Shown here piece after piece: positions 35,332 through 43,545 of a stretch of 59,966 nucleotides of DNA. The notes beneath the pieces were generated by a model. It saw nothing but the letters and a program-made list of their open reading frames with translations, made no database searches and was not told where the DNA came from. The translations under genes were made by a program, and so were the position numbers. The number at the start of each line of letters is the position of its first letter. Within the stretch, counting starts at the first letter, position 1. The stretch comes from Achromobacter pulmonis (GTDB lineage Bacteria > Pseudomonadota > Gammaproteobacteria > Burkholderiales > Burkholderiaceae_B), in NCBI RefSeq assembly GCF_902859765.1, contig NZ_CADIJV010000033.1, positions 1-59,966 on the forward strand, given 5' to 3'.

Positions 35332-36095
35332 CGGCCGCCGCCTCCCCCTTGCTGCGGGTCCAGGGACTGCGCAAAGCCTTCGGCGGCATCGACGCGCTGG
35401 CGGATATCTCGTTCCAGTTGGAAGCCGGCCACATGCTGGCATTGATCGGCCCGAACGGCGCCGGCAAGTCCACCTGCTTTAACGTGCTGGGCGGACAATT
35501 GCGCCCCGACGCCGGCTCAGTCCGGCTGGACGGACAGGAACTGGTCGGCCGAGCGCCCAGCGCCATCTGCCGCCTGGGCGTGGGACGCACGTTCCAGACC
35601 GCCGCCACGTTCCGCTCGATGACCGTGCTGGAAAACGTGCAGACGGCGTTGCTCTCGCGCGACCGCCTGCTGTTGCGGCCTTGGCGCCGCGCCGCCTCGC
35701 ACCGCCCCGACGAGGCGCTGGCGCTACTGGAACAGGTGCATCTGGCCGGCCAGGCCGGCGCCCATTGCGGCGCGCTGGCCTATGGCGAGGTCAAGCGGGT
35801 GGAACTGGCGATGGCACTGGCGCATCGGCCCCGATTGCTGCTGATGGACGAACCCACCGCCGGCATGGCCACCAACGAACGCCACGCGCTCATGCGCCTG
35901 ACCCGCGAACTGGCCGATACCCAACGCATGGCGGTACTGTTCACCGAGCACAGCCTGGATGTCGTTTTCAGGCACGCCGACCGCATCGCGGTCCTGGTGC
36001 GCGGCAGCCTGCTGGCCGAAGGGCCGCCCGACCGCATCGCGGCCGATCCGCGCGTCAAGGCGGCCTATCTCGGCAGCGAGGCGCCACCAGCCTGA
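35328..36095 (+). CDS. LivG-type ABC ATP-binding protein
   Basis: 255 residues. Walker A GPNGAGKST near 45, Walker B LLLMDEPTAGM near 175, and the LivG-style signature LAYGEVKRVELAMAL near 157 in place of LSGGQ; the C-terminal region ends HADRIAVLVRGSLLAEG. The ATG overlaps the permease stop by four bases. It is the only ATPase in the cluster: no LivF gene follows, only a convergent SulP gene. It may work as a homodimer or borrow a LivF from elsewhere. Confidence 0.92.
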   Translation: MTAAASPLLRVQGLRKAFGGIDALADISFQLEAGHMLALIGPNGAGKSTCFNVLGGQLRPDAGSVRLDGQELVGRAPSAICRLGVGRTFQTAATFRSMTVLENVQTALLSRDRLLLRPWRRAASHRPDEALALLEQVHLAGQAGAHCGALAYGEVKRVELAMALAHRPRLLLMDEPTAGMATNERHALMRLTRELADTQRMAVLFTEHSLDVVFRHADRIAVLVRGSLLAEGPPDRIAADPRVKAAYLGSEAPPA

Positions 36096-36102
36096 ACAAC
36101 GC

Positions 36103-37890
36103 TCAGCCACCGGCCTGCGGGCTGTCCGGCTGGCATTCCCGGAACACCTTGGCGCGACAGCCCGCGCAGATGCCGCGATCCAGGCGGGCGTAGATGGTGT
36201 GCAACGCCGTCGCCTTGTCTGGAAACACGTGGTCCTCGCCCAGCCGCTCCAGGAAACCGGTGCGGCGCCACATCGCCAGCACTTCCGGCCGCGGCCGATG
36301 GAAATACAGGTCGCCCCCCATCGCGCGGCGCGCGGCCAGCTCATCCTCCCAGACCTGGGCGCCGGCCAGATCGATGAAGTTCATGCTCTTGGCCATCACC
36401 AGCAGATGACGCGGCGCATCGGGCGCCGCGCGCAGCGCCTGCAGGCGCTGCGCCACGTGCGCGGCGGCGCCGAAATAAACCGAGCCTTCCATGCGCAGCA
36501 GCTTGAGCTGGGGACATTCCGGCAGCGCGTCGGGCTGCTGCTCCAGCACCACGAAGCGGCGTCCCATTCCGCGCGAATCAAAACCCATGGTGCGCATCGC
36601 CGGCCGCGAGGTGCGATGCAGGTAGGCCATCAGCGACAGCAAGGTGCCCAGCAGGATCGCCACTTCCATGCGGATGGTCACGGTGGCCGCCAATGTGGCG
36701 GCGGCGATGACGGTTTCGGCCCGCTGGCTGCGGAACAATTGGCGCCAGCGCGGCGCATCCAGCAAGGTCCACGCCACCAGCAGCAGCAAGCCGGCAATGG
36801 CGGCGTGCGGAATCCGCGCCAGCAGCGGACCGCTCAGCGCCACCAGCAGCATCAGCAGCAACGCCGAGAACACCGCCGCCAGCGGCGTCTTCGCCCCCGC
36901 CTCGTAATTGGGCATGGAGCGGTTCAGCGAACCACAGGACAGATAACAGGAAAACAAGCCGCCCACCACATTGGACAGCCCCTGCCCGACGAATTCCCGG
37001 TTGGCGTCGATACGCTGGCCCGAGCGCGTGGCCACCGCCTTGGCGATCGAAATGGACTGCGCCAGCGCCACGATGGTCAACGCAAAGGCGAGGCTGAGCA
37101 GATCCGGCAAGGCGCGCCAATCGACCCGGGGGATATGGAATGGCGGCCATGGCTGCGCCAGGTCGCCCAGCGCCGGCACGGCGGCGGCGCCGAACCGCGG
37201 CGCCATGGCATTGAACACGGCGGCGGCCAGTGTCCCCGCGGCCAGGCCCGCCAGCATGTAGGGCTTGCGTTTGTCCAGCCGCTTGAGCAGCAGCGCCACC
37301 GCGATCGTCACCGTGGTCACCAGCAGCGCGCCCCCTTGCACCTGATCCAGGTTGGCCGCCAGGCTGGCCAGCAAGGCGCCCGCGCCGTGCGAGGCGGGCG
37401 CCGGCAATCCGAGCGCATCTTTCAAGGCATGGACGGCGATCAGCAGGGCCGCGCCGCTGGTGAAGCCGAACAGCGCCGAGGGCGAGATGAAATGCGCCAA
37501 CGATCCCAGGCGCAAGGCGCCGACCAGCCACTGCATCAATCCGACCAGCACCGTCACCGCCAGGGCCAGCTCGATATAGCCCGGGCTGCCCGCCACCGCC
37601 AGCGGCGTCAGCACCGCGAACAGCGCCAGCGAATTGGCATTGGTGGGGCCGGACATGACGTGGCGGCTGGAGCCGAACAGCGCCGCCACGATACAGGGCA
37701 CGATGGCGGAATACAGGCCGTACTGCGCCGGCAGGCCGGCCAGCGTGGCGAACGCCACGCCCTGCGGCAGCACCAGCAGGGCTCCTAGCAGCCCCGCGGC
37801 CAGATCGGCGCGCAGGGTCGCGGGACCGACTTCCGGCACCCAATCGCCAAACACCCGCACCAGCCACTGCCTGCGTCCCGCCGCCATCAT
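36103..37890 (-). CDS. SulP-family anion transporter with STAS domain
   Basis: 595 residues. About twelve membrane segments fill residues 20-430 with SulP motifs (LLGALLVLPQGVAFATLAG near 34, SSRHVMSGPTNANSLALFAV near 74, and GLFSCYLSCGSLNRSM near 310); the C-terminal STAS domain is about 450-560. It ends in a Cys-containing tail. SulP proteins move sulfate, bicarbonate or organic acids. It starts 46 bases after the phosphonopyruvate-hydrolase-like gene on the same strand, so the two probably share a transcript. Confidence 0.9.
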   Translation of the reverse strand: MMAAGRRQWLVRVFGDWVPEVGPATLRADLAAGLLGALLVLPQGVAFATLAGLPAQYGLYSAIVPCIVAALFGSSRHVMSGPTNANSLALFAVLTPLAVAGSPGYIELALAVTVLVGLMQWLVGALRLGSLAHFISPSALFGFTSGAALLIAVHALKDALGLPAPASHGAGALLASLAANLDQVQGGALLVTTVTIAVALLLKRLDKRKPYMLAGLAAGTLAAAVFNAMAPRFGAAAVPALGDLAQPWPPFHIPRVDWRALPDLLSLAFALTIVALAQSISIAKAVATRSGQRIDANREFVGQGLSNVVGGLFSCYLSCGSLNRSMPNYEAGAKTPLAAVFSALLLMLLVALSGPLLARIPHAAIAGLLLLVAWTLLDAPRWRQLFRSQRAETVIAAATLAATVTIRMEVAILLGTLLSLMAYLHRTSRPAMRTMGFDSRGMGRRFVVLEQQPDALPECPQLKLLRMEGSVYFGAAAHVAQRLQALRAAPDAPRHLLVMAKSMNFIDLAGAQVWEDELAARRAMGGDLYFHRPRPEVLAMWRRTGFLERLGEDHVFPDKATALHTIYARLDRGICAGCRAKVFRECQPDSPQAGG

Positions 37891-37936
37891 TCCCCGTCCT
37901 TGTGTGCTTTTGTTCTTTTCGATGCCCCGGGCACGC

Positions 37937-38809
37937 TCAGCGCAGGAATTTGCGCTCCAGTTCGCGCATGCCCGCGTCGCCCTGCAGGCCGATGATATCG
38001 CGCACCGTGGGCAGGCCGGCATCCACGCCATGGATGCCGCCGTCGGCGCGGATGCGGGCAAAGACCTCGCGCATCGCCCCCACGGCGGCGCGGATCGCGT
38101 GGTTGCCGTAGATCACCAGCCCCACCTTGCCCAGGGCCTGGATATCGGCCTCGCGCAACTGCGGGTACGCGGTCGGCACCAACACCAGCGGCACGCGGCC
38201 GGACCAGGCCGCGATGAAGGCCAGCACCTCATCCGGCGTGTTCTGCTTGGAATGGATCAGGATGGCGTCGGCGCCGGCGGCCTCGTAGGCGGCCGCGCGC
38301 GCCAGCGCCTCGGCCTGGCCGAGCCCCGCGATCAACGCCTCGGTACGGGCGATGACGCAGAAATCCGGATCGCGCCGCGCGGCGCAGGCCGCCTCGATCT
38401 TGCCCTGGAACTCGGCCACGCGCACCAGTTCCTGGCGGCCGCCGGCGCGCAGGCTGGTGTCCTTGGGAAAGGTCTTGTCTTCCATCACCACCGCCGACAC
38501 GCCCGCCGCCTCGTATTGCGGCACGCTGTACGCGACATTGATGGCATTGCCGAAACCCGTGTCGATATCGGCAATGACCGGCACATCGACGGCCGCCGCG
38601 ATGGCCCGCATCATCTCCAGGTGCAGGCCCGCCGACAGGATGTTGGCGTCCGGCACGGCATAGCTGGCCGACAGCTCGAAACCGCTGCCCCAGATCGCAT
38701 CGAACCCTGCCTCGGCCGCCAATTTGGCGGACAGCGGATTGTGCGCCGACATGGCGTGCATCAGGGTAGCGTGCTGCAACTGCTGGCGAAAACGTGTGTG
38801 GCGGGGCAT
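37937..38809 (-). CDS. Phosphonopyruvate hydrolase-like PEP mutase/isocitrate lyase family enzyme
   Basis: 290 residues from MPRHTRFRQQL. The beta-barrel motifs are GIWGSGFELSAS-like (AIWGSGFELSASYAVPDAN near 37), DIDTGFGN near 75 (metal Asp), and EDKTFPKDTSLRAGGRQELV near 107. EDKTFPKDTS replaces the EDK-N-S mutase form and, with the full-length similarity I recall to the Variovorax phosphonopyruvate hydrolase, favours hydrolysis of phosphonopyruvate to pyruvate and phosphate. PEP mutase or another C-C/C-P lyase remains possible. Confidence 0.8.
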   Translation of the reverse strand: MPRHTRFRQQLQHATLMHAMSAHNPLSAKLAAEAGFDAIWGSGFELSASYAVPDANILSAGLHLEMMRAIAAAVDVPVIADIDTGFGNAINVAYSVPQYEAAGVSAVVMEDKTFPKDTSLRAGGRQELVRVAEFQGKIEAACAARRDPDFCVIARTEALIAGLGQAEALARAAAYEAAGADAILIHSKQNTPDEVLAFIAAWSGRVPLVLVPTAYPQLREADIQALGKVGLVIYGNHAIRAAVGAMREVFARIRADGGIHGVDAGLPTVRDIIGLQGDAGMRELERKFLR

Positions 38810-38906
38810 GGCGTGGCGGCCTGTTAACCCGGCGCGAAAGGCGCCGGCAGGGACCATTTAACACGAAAAAGCGCCGCGCCCGGTACGCGGGACGGCAATG
38901 CGCCGC

Positions 38907-39455
38907 TCAGCCCGCGCCGCCGCCGCGCCGCGCCTTCATCGCCCGGCTGATCAAAGCCAGCGCGTCGTCGGAAACCAGGCGCGCGGCCAGCGGCAACAGT
39001 TCGTCTTCTTCGCGCCGGATATGCTCGGCATAGGCGATCGCGAATGCCTCCACCTGCGCCGCCGGCAATTCGGCGGGATGACCCGCGGCAACCGCTTCCA
39101 GTATCTGCCGCAGCGGCGCCCACAGCGCCGCCAGGCGTTCATGGTCGGCCACCAGGCCGTCCACCAAGGCATGCAGGCAGACCGCGTCCGAGCCGGCCAT
39201 GGCTTCGATCAGGGCCGGGAACAAGTCCTCTTCCTCGTCCTCATGGTGGTGCTGTGCGGCAGTCTGGAAATAGCGCATGACGGCCGCGGCCGCGACCTGG
39301 GCCGCCTCGTCGCTGCCATGCGCCGGCAGGTGCACGGCCAGCCGCCGCAACGTCTCGCACTGGCGCGCAATGCGGCCATGGCAGGCCGACAGCAGGCCCA
39401 GCGGATCATCGGGGGTCGGCGCCGCCGCCGGGCCGCCGGGAAAACTCACTGCCAT
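38907..39455 (-). CDS. Hemerythrin-like domain protein
   Basis: 182 residues. A four-helix bundle with diiron ligands: the first His in SACHGRI near 25, the HHHEDEEEDLFP motif near 76, HERLAALW near 110, and HIRREEDELLP near 150. It probably binds oxygen, NO or iron in the cytoplasm. It starts 14 bases after the dacC-like stop and reads on the same strand, so it is likely co-transcribed. The C-terminal end is Arg/Gly-rich. Confidence 0.85.
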   Translation of the reverse strand: MAVSFPGGPAAAPTPDDPLGLLSACHGRIARQCETLRRLAVHLPAHGSDEAAQVAAAAVMRYFQTAAQHHHEDEEEDLFPALIEAMAGSDAVCLHALVDGLVADHERLAALWAPLRQILEAVAAGHPAELPAAQVEAFAIAYAEHIRREEDELLPLAARLVSDDALALISRAMKARRGGGAG

Positions 39456-39469
39456 GGCACACCTCTCAC

Positions 39470-40630
39470 TCAGCCTGAGTGGCCGCGCCACCACAGGCGA
39501 ATCGAATCCCAGGCGCGGCCGGCCAGGCCGGCCTCGGCCACCGGTTCAAGCGCCACCACCGGAAACTGCATGGCGGGCTTGCCGTCGACCATCACGCGCA
39601 GCGAGCCGACCGGAGACTGGGCCGCGATCGGCGCCACCAGCGGGTCCCGCGGCGCCCATACCGGCTCGACCTTGGCGCCGGCCGGCACGGTGACGTAGGC
39701 GTCCCGCGCGAAGCCCGCCTTGAGCGTATCGGCCTGGCCCTTCCAGACCTCGGGCGTAGCCACCGCCTGGCCCTTGGCATACAGCTTGATGGTATTGAAC
39801 CCCTGGAACCCCCATTCCAGCAACTCGCGGCTTTCCTGAGTGCGCAGCTTGTCCGAAGCCGTGCCCACCACCACCGTGATCAGGCGCCGCTGCTCCTTGC
39901 CGTTGGGCCGGTGCGCGGTCGCCACGATGCAATACCCGGCCGCGTCGGTATGGCCGGTCTTGAGGCCATCGACGCTGGGATCGAGCCACAGCAGCCGGTT
40001 GCGGTTGGGCTGCGTGATGTTGTTATAGGTGTAGGTCTTGGCCGAATCGTAGGTCTTGTACAGCTCGGGGTAATCGCGGATGAAGCGCGTGGCCAGGATC
40101 GACAGGTCGCTGACCGTGGAATACGTGCCCGGGTCCGGCAGGCCGTGGGGGCTGGCGAAATGCGTGCCGTGCAGGCCCAATTGCGCCGCGGTGTCGTTCA
40201 TGCGCGCCACGAACGCCTCGACACTGCCCGACACCGCTTCGGCCAGCGCGATCGCGGCATCATTGCCCGACTGAATCATGAGGCCGCGCAGCAACTGGTC
40301 CACCGACACCTTCGAGCCCGGCTCCAGGAACATCTTGGAACTGCCGGGCGGCACCTTCCAGGCGCGCGTCGAGATCGTCACCTTCTGCTCCGGCGACAAC
40401 TCTTTGTTGTGGATGGCGCCGAACACCACGTACGCCGTCATGATCTTGGTGAGGGAGGCCGGCTCGATCCGGGCGCTGGCCGCGTGCGACGCGATCACCT
40501 GTCCGCTGGTTTCATCGAGCAGCAGCCAGGCCTTGGCGGACAGCGCCGGCCGGGGCATGGATTGCGCCATGGCGCCTGAGATACATGCGGTCGCAACGAG
40601 CAGGCTCGCCGCCAACTTCTTCATCAACAT
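39470..40630 (-). CDS. D-alanyl-D-alanine carboxypeptidase (PBP5/6 type)
   Basis: 386 residues with a signal peptide (1-22, cut near AMA-Q). The serine acylation motif SLTK has Ser59 and Lys62; the second motif SGN is near 120 and the KTG motif near 225 (DGLKTGHTDAAGY). The C-terminal part (about 290-386) is the beta domain, ending in an amphipathic helix (WDSIRLWWRGHSG) for membrane attachment. It trims the last D-Ala of peptidoglycan stem peptides. A start six bases later (MKK) is possible. Confidence 0.93.
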   Translation of the reverse strand: MLMKKLAASLLVATACISGAMAQSMPRPALSAKAWLLLDETSGQVIASHAASARIEPASLTKIMTAYVVFGAIHNKELSPEQKVTISTRAWKVPPGSSKMFLEPGSKVSVDQLLRGLMIQSGNDAAIALAEAVSGSVEAFVARMNDTAAQLGLHGTHFASPHGLPDPGTYSTVSDLSILATRFIRDYPELYKTYDSAKTYTYNNITQPNRNRLLWLDPSVDGLKTGHTDAAGYCIVATAHRPNGKEQRRLITVVVGTASDKLRTQESRELLEWGFQGFNTIKLYAKGQAVATPEVWKGQADTLKAGFARDAYVTVPAGAKVEPVWAPRDPLVAPIAAQSPVGSLRVMVDGKPAMQFPVVALEPVAEAGLAGRAWDSIRLWWRGHSG

Positions 40631-41006
40631 ATGAGGGATTCACTTCCATGCAGGGTAGGAATGGCGCGCCGGCAACGCACGCAGGCTGCCGCAAGGCCGT
40701 CCGCGCCGCGCGCCGTCGCGCGGCGCGAAGCATTGGAACACGTTGGCCGCGGATGGTTCAAAACCCCATTGGGCAAGCACTTTGCGCGCGGCGCGCGGCG
40801 CTGAAAAAATCGCAGCGATTGTCACCGCATTTTGCAAAACCCCTTGTAGAAGGGGTTTTTCTGCCTGGAAAACAACAAAGATTGCGCGAAAGGCCTTGCG
40901 AAAGCGGCTACAACGGCCACTCTTCCGCTATCATCGGGCGCGTAGTGTTAAACGCCGATACCCGGCGCGCGCGCTGCCACATGTCCTCAACATACGGATT
41001 TTGACC
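40631..41006. other. Gap between dacC-like and HU-like genes, with an orphan terminator
   Basis: 376 bases without a credible gene. A perfect hairpin, AAAACCCCTT (40836-40845) with AAGGGGTTTT (40850-40859) and a following T, sits in the middle of this divergent region. It would end a plus-strand transcript of unknown origin or a minus-strand one. The stretch may carry a small RNA gene or an attenuated leader. Confidence 0.5.
40836..40862 (+). terminator. Orphan rho-independent terminator
   Basis: Ten-base perfect stem with loop GTAG and TTTTT on the plus strand; on the minus strand the reverse also gives a T-run. No gene reads into it from either side. Confidence 0.7.
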
Positions 41007-41480
41007 ATGGCCACGAAAGCTAAAGCTCCTGCCAAGAAAGTCACCAAGCCCGCCGCCAAGGCGCCCGCAAAGAAGGCTACCGCCGCCAAGCCCGCCGTGA
41101 AGCCGGCTGCCAAGAAGGTCGTCGCTGCCAAGAAGGTCGTCGCCGCCAAGAAGGTCGCCGCCCCCAAGGCCATCAAGGCCGCGCTGAACAAGACCCAACT
41201 GATCGCCTACATCGTCGAACAGTCCGGCGTCGAAGCCAAGGCAGTCAAGGCCGTCCTGGCCAGCCTGGAAACCTCGGTGCTGAGCTCCGTGGACAAGAAG
41301 GGCGCCGGCGAATTCACGCTGCCCGGCCTGTTCAAGGTTGCCGTGCAGCAGGTCCCCGCCAAGGCCAAGCGCTTCGGCAAGGATCCGTTCACCGGTGAAG
41401 AGCGCTGGTTCCCCGCCAAGCCGGCTTCGGTCAAGGTGAAGGTTCGCCCGCTCAAGAAGCTGAAGGACGCCGCGCAGTAA
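41007..41480 (+). CDS. HU-family DNA-binding protein with Lys/Ala/Pro-rich tail
   Basis: 157 residues. Residues 1-57 are a basic tail of AKK and AAP repeats resembling histone H1 and Bordetella BpH2; residues about 59-157 are an HU fold (LNKTQLIAYIVEQSGVEAK, FTLPGLFKVAVQQVPAKAKR, and the DNA-arm DPFTGEERWFPAKPA). It binds DNA and helps compact the nucleoid. The tail contains three 18-base tandem repeats (41106-41159), so its length may vary between strains. Confidence 0.9.
   Translation: MATKAKAPAKKVTKPAAKAPAKKATAAKPAVKPAAKKVVAAKKVVAAKKVAAPKAIKAALNKTQLIAYIVEQSGVEAKAVKAVLASLETSVLSSVDKKGAGEFTLPGLFKVAVQQVPAKAKRFGKDPFTGEERWFPAKPASVKVKVRPLKKLKDAAQ
41106..41159 (+). repeat. 18-bp tandem repeat in the HU-tail coding region
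   Basis: Three units of GCTGCCAAGAAGGTCGTC (the third with two to three changes) encode repeats of AAKKVV. Being a multiple of three it can change the copy number without breaking the frame. Confidence 0.85.
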
Positions 41481-41493
41481 TTCCGCACGGATC

Positions 41494-41547
41494 TTCCGGT
41501 CAAACCGGAAAGGGCCTGCCCCGCGAGGGGCGGGCCCTTTCTTTTTT
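41494..41547 (+). terminator. Rho-independent terminator of the HU-like gene
   Basis: A first stem TTCCGGT/ACCGGAA (41494-41510) is followed by AAAGGGCC-T-GCCCC paired with GGGGC-G-GGCCCTTT (41509-41540, one G-U pair) and TTTTTT. It lies just after the stop codon. Confidence 0.9.
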
Positions 41548-41646
41548 CCTCGCTGTTGCGGCGCCAGTCCGGGCCGGCCCATGGCGCAGCGCATCTGCCC
41601 AGGCGATCACGCGCCTTGCCGCATCGATGGCCGCCCTGCTAGAATT

Positions 41647-41664
41647 TATCTTCACGTAAAGATA
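41647..41664. promoter_or_regulatory. Near-perfect palindrome, probable MarR operator
   Basis: TATCTTCACGTAAAGATA is symmetric about ACGT except for one mismatched pair. It lies 18-35 bases upstream of the marR-like start, overlapping a weak promoter (TTTATC 41645-41650, 17-base spacer, TATATA 41668-41673). MarR proteins typically repress themselves by binding such sites. Confidence 0.72.
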
Positions 41665-41681
41665 CTTTATATAAAAACATC

Positions 41682-42194
41682 ATGGACGATCTGGTCGATC
41701 TCGTGCTGGCGCAATGGGAGCGCGAATGCCCCAACCTGGACACTTCGCCGATGAGCGTGCTCAGCCGCGTGTTCCGCTTCCACGCTTTCGCCGCGCGCGA
41801 CGTCGGCCGCGCATTCAAGCGCCACAACCTGCATCAGGGCGAATTCGACGTGCTCGCGACGCTGTATCGCAGCGGCGCGCCGCACGCCCTGAATCCGCAA
41901 AAACTGGTTGCCGCGCTGCTGTTGACTTCGGGCGCCATGACCAACCGTCTGGACCGCCTGGAGCAGGCCGGCCTGCTGACACGCGCGCCCAACCCCGAGG
42001 ATCGCCGCGGCGTCATTGTCGCCCTGACCGCCGAGGGCTTGCGCGTCATCAAGCTGGTTCTCAAGGACTACCTGCGCGAAATCGAAACGCTGCTGCATCC
42101 CCTGAACGCCGCCGAACGCCGCCAGATGGCCGGCCTGTTGAAGAAGCTGTTGCTGGCGCACGACCAGGACACGCCTGGCGGCATCGCCGCCTGA
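41682..42194 (+). CDS. MarR-family transcriptional regulator
   Basis: 170 residues, family-typical. The winged helix-turn-helix lies at about residues 70-120 (NPQKLVAALLLTSGAMTNRL, DRLEQAGLL, DPEDRRGVIVALT region). It acts as a dimer and is released by a small phenolic or drug-like ligand. The MFS exporter gene follows after about 50 bases, and regulator plus exporter form a classic resistance pair. Confidence 0.92.
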   Translation: MDDLVDLVLAQWERECPNLDTSPMSVLSRVFRFHAFAARDVGRAFKRHNLHQGEFDVLATLYRSGAPHALNPQKLVAALLLTSGAMTNRLDRLEQAGLLTRAPNPEDRRGVIVALTAEGLRVIKLVLKDYLREIETLLHPLNAAERRQMAGLLKKLLLAHDQDTPGGIAA

Positions 42195-42227
42195 ACCTTT
42201 GCCCACCGCAATATCCGCCTGCCTCAC

Positions 42228-42261
42228 ATGAACGCCACACCCGCATGAACGCCACACCCGC
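42228..42261 (+). repeat. 17-bp tandem duplication at the exporter start
   Basis: ATGAACGCCACACCCGC occurs twice in a row (42228-42244 and 42245-42261). The second copy starts the exporter. The first ATG, in another frame, encodes MNATPA and stops at a TGA (42246-42248) that overlaps the exporter ATG, making a seven-codon (with stop) upstream frame. Confidence 0.9.
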
Positions 42262-43459
42262 CCAAACCGCCCCGCTCACCGCGCCCGTCATCCTGCTGAT
42301 GTCCGTGGCCACCGGCCTGGCGGTGGCCAGCAACTATTACGCGCAACCGCTGCTGCACACCATCAGCCAGCAGTTCTCCCTGTCCAACGCCACCGCCGGC
42401 AGCATCGTCATGATCGCGCAGCTGAGTTACGCGCTCGGCCTGATCCTGCTGGTGCCGCTGGGCGACCTGTTCGAGCGGCGCGGCCTGATCGTGCTGATGA
42501 CGCTGCTGTCCTCGGGCGGCCTGCTGCTGTCGGCCTTCGCCCCCAATATCCAGATGCTGATGCTGGGCACGGCCGTGACCGGCCTGCTATCGGTGGTGGC
42601 GCAGGTGCTGGTGCCATTCGCGGCCACCCTGGCGGCGCCGCACGAGCGCGGCAAGGCGGTCGGCACGGTCATGAGCGGCCTGTTGCTGGGCATCCTGCTG
42701 GCCCGCACCGCGGCCGGCGTGCTGGCGGACCTGGGCAGTTGGCGCACCGTCTACTGGGTCGCGGCGATCCTGATGCTGGCCATGTCTTGCGCCCTGTGGA
42801 AGGTATTGCCGCGCCACAAGAGCCCGGCGGCCATGAGCTATCCGCGCCTGCTGGGCTCGATCTTCCGCCTGTTCGCCGAAGAACCGCTGCTGCGCGGCCG
42901 TTCGCTACTGGGCGGCCTGCTGTTCGCCGCCTTCAGCATGCTGTGGACGCCGCTGACCTTCCTGCTGTCCGGCCCCGACTACGGGTTCAACAACACCACC
43001 ATCGGACTGTTCGGGCTGGCCGGCGCGGCCGGCGCCTACGCCGCCAACCGTTTCGGACGCCTGGCCGACCGCGGCCTGGGCAACCAGGCCACCCGCATCG
43101 GCCTGTGGCTGCTGCTCGCTTCCTGGGGGCTGATGGCCTTCGGCCAGGCCTCGGTGATCGCACTGCTGGCCGGCATCCTGATCCAGGACCTGGCGATCCA
43201 GGGCGTCCACGTCACCAACACCAGTTCGCTGTACCGCACCCGGCCCGAGGCCCGCAGCCGCCTGACGGCCGGTTACATGACCAGTTACTTCATCGGCGGA
43301 GCCACCGGATCACTGGTATCGTCCTGGCTGTACTCGCATTACGGCTGGCCCGGCGTGGTCACCGCGGGCGCGGTTCTGGGGGCCGTGACCCTGGCCTACG
43401 GCATGCTGGCGGCCAGCGCCCGCATCCCGGAAATGGCCCCGTCCCCTATCCGCGCCTAG
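42245..43459 (+). CDS. MFS transporter, NepI/YgaY-like drug or purine exporter
   Basis: 404 residues with twelve membrane segments. The start is the ATG at 42245, as the earlier ATG at 42228 is out of frame. It has MFS motif A ([15 protein letters not shown] near 70) and the [17 protein letters not shown] region near 28. Genes of this type export toxic compounds such as purine analogues; which one is not shown. No ribosome site is evident before either ATG. Confidence 0.88.
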   Translation: MNATPAQTAPLTAPVILLMSVATGLAVASNYYAQPLLHTISQQFSLSNATAGSIVMIAQLSYALGLILLVPLGDLFERRGLIVLMTLLSSGGLLLSAFAPNIQMLMLGTAVTGLLSVVAQVLVPFAATLAAPHERGKAVGTVMSGLLLGILLARTAAGVLADLGSWRTVYWVAAILMLAMSCALWKVLPRHKSPAAMSYPRLLGSIFRLFAEEPLLRGRSLLGGLLFAAFSMLWTPLTFLLSGPDYGFNNTTIGLFGLAGAAGAYAANRFGRLADRGLGNQATRIGLWLLLASWGLMAFGQASVIALLAGILIQDLAIQGVHVTNTSSLYRTRPEARSRLTAGYMTSYFIGGATGSLVSSWLYSHYGWPGVVTAGAVLGAVTLAYGMLAASARIPEMAPSPIRA

Positions 43460-43466
43460 CACCTCC

Positions 43467-43472
43467 TATAAT
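43467..43472 (+). promoter_or_regulatory. TATAAT box upstream of leuS
   Basis: A perfect TATAAT eight bases after the exporter stop. No good -35 was found at the expected distance, so the promoter is only partly supported. It would start leuS mRNA just before the leader hairpin. Confidence 0.45.
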
Positions 43473-43484
43473 CAGGGGTTTTGG

Positions 43485-43513
43485 CCGCCCCCGCGCCTGG
43501 CGCGTGGGGGCGG
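43485..43513 (+). promoter_or_regulatory. Strong leader hairpin before leuS
   Basis: CCGCCCCC-GCGC pairs with GCGC-GT-GGGGGCGG (two-base bulge). It is followed by TTCACCCATTTTT, terminator-like, and lies 33 bases before the leuS start. It could act as an attenuator, but no leucine-rich leader peptide or T-box was seen. Confidence 0.5.
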
Positions 43514-43545
43514 TTCACCCATTTTTCGCCATCGCGCACGAGCCC

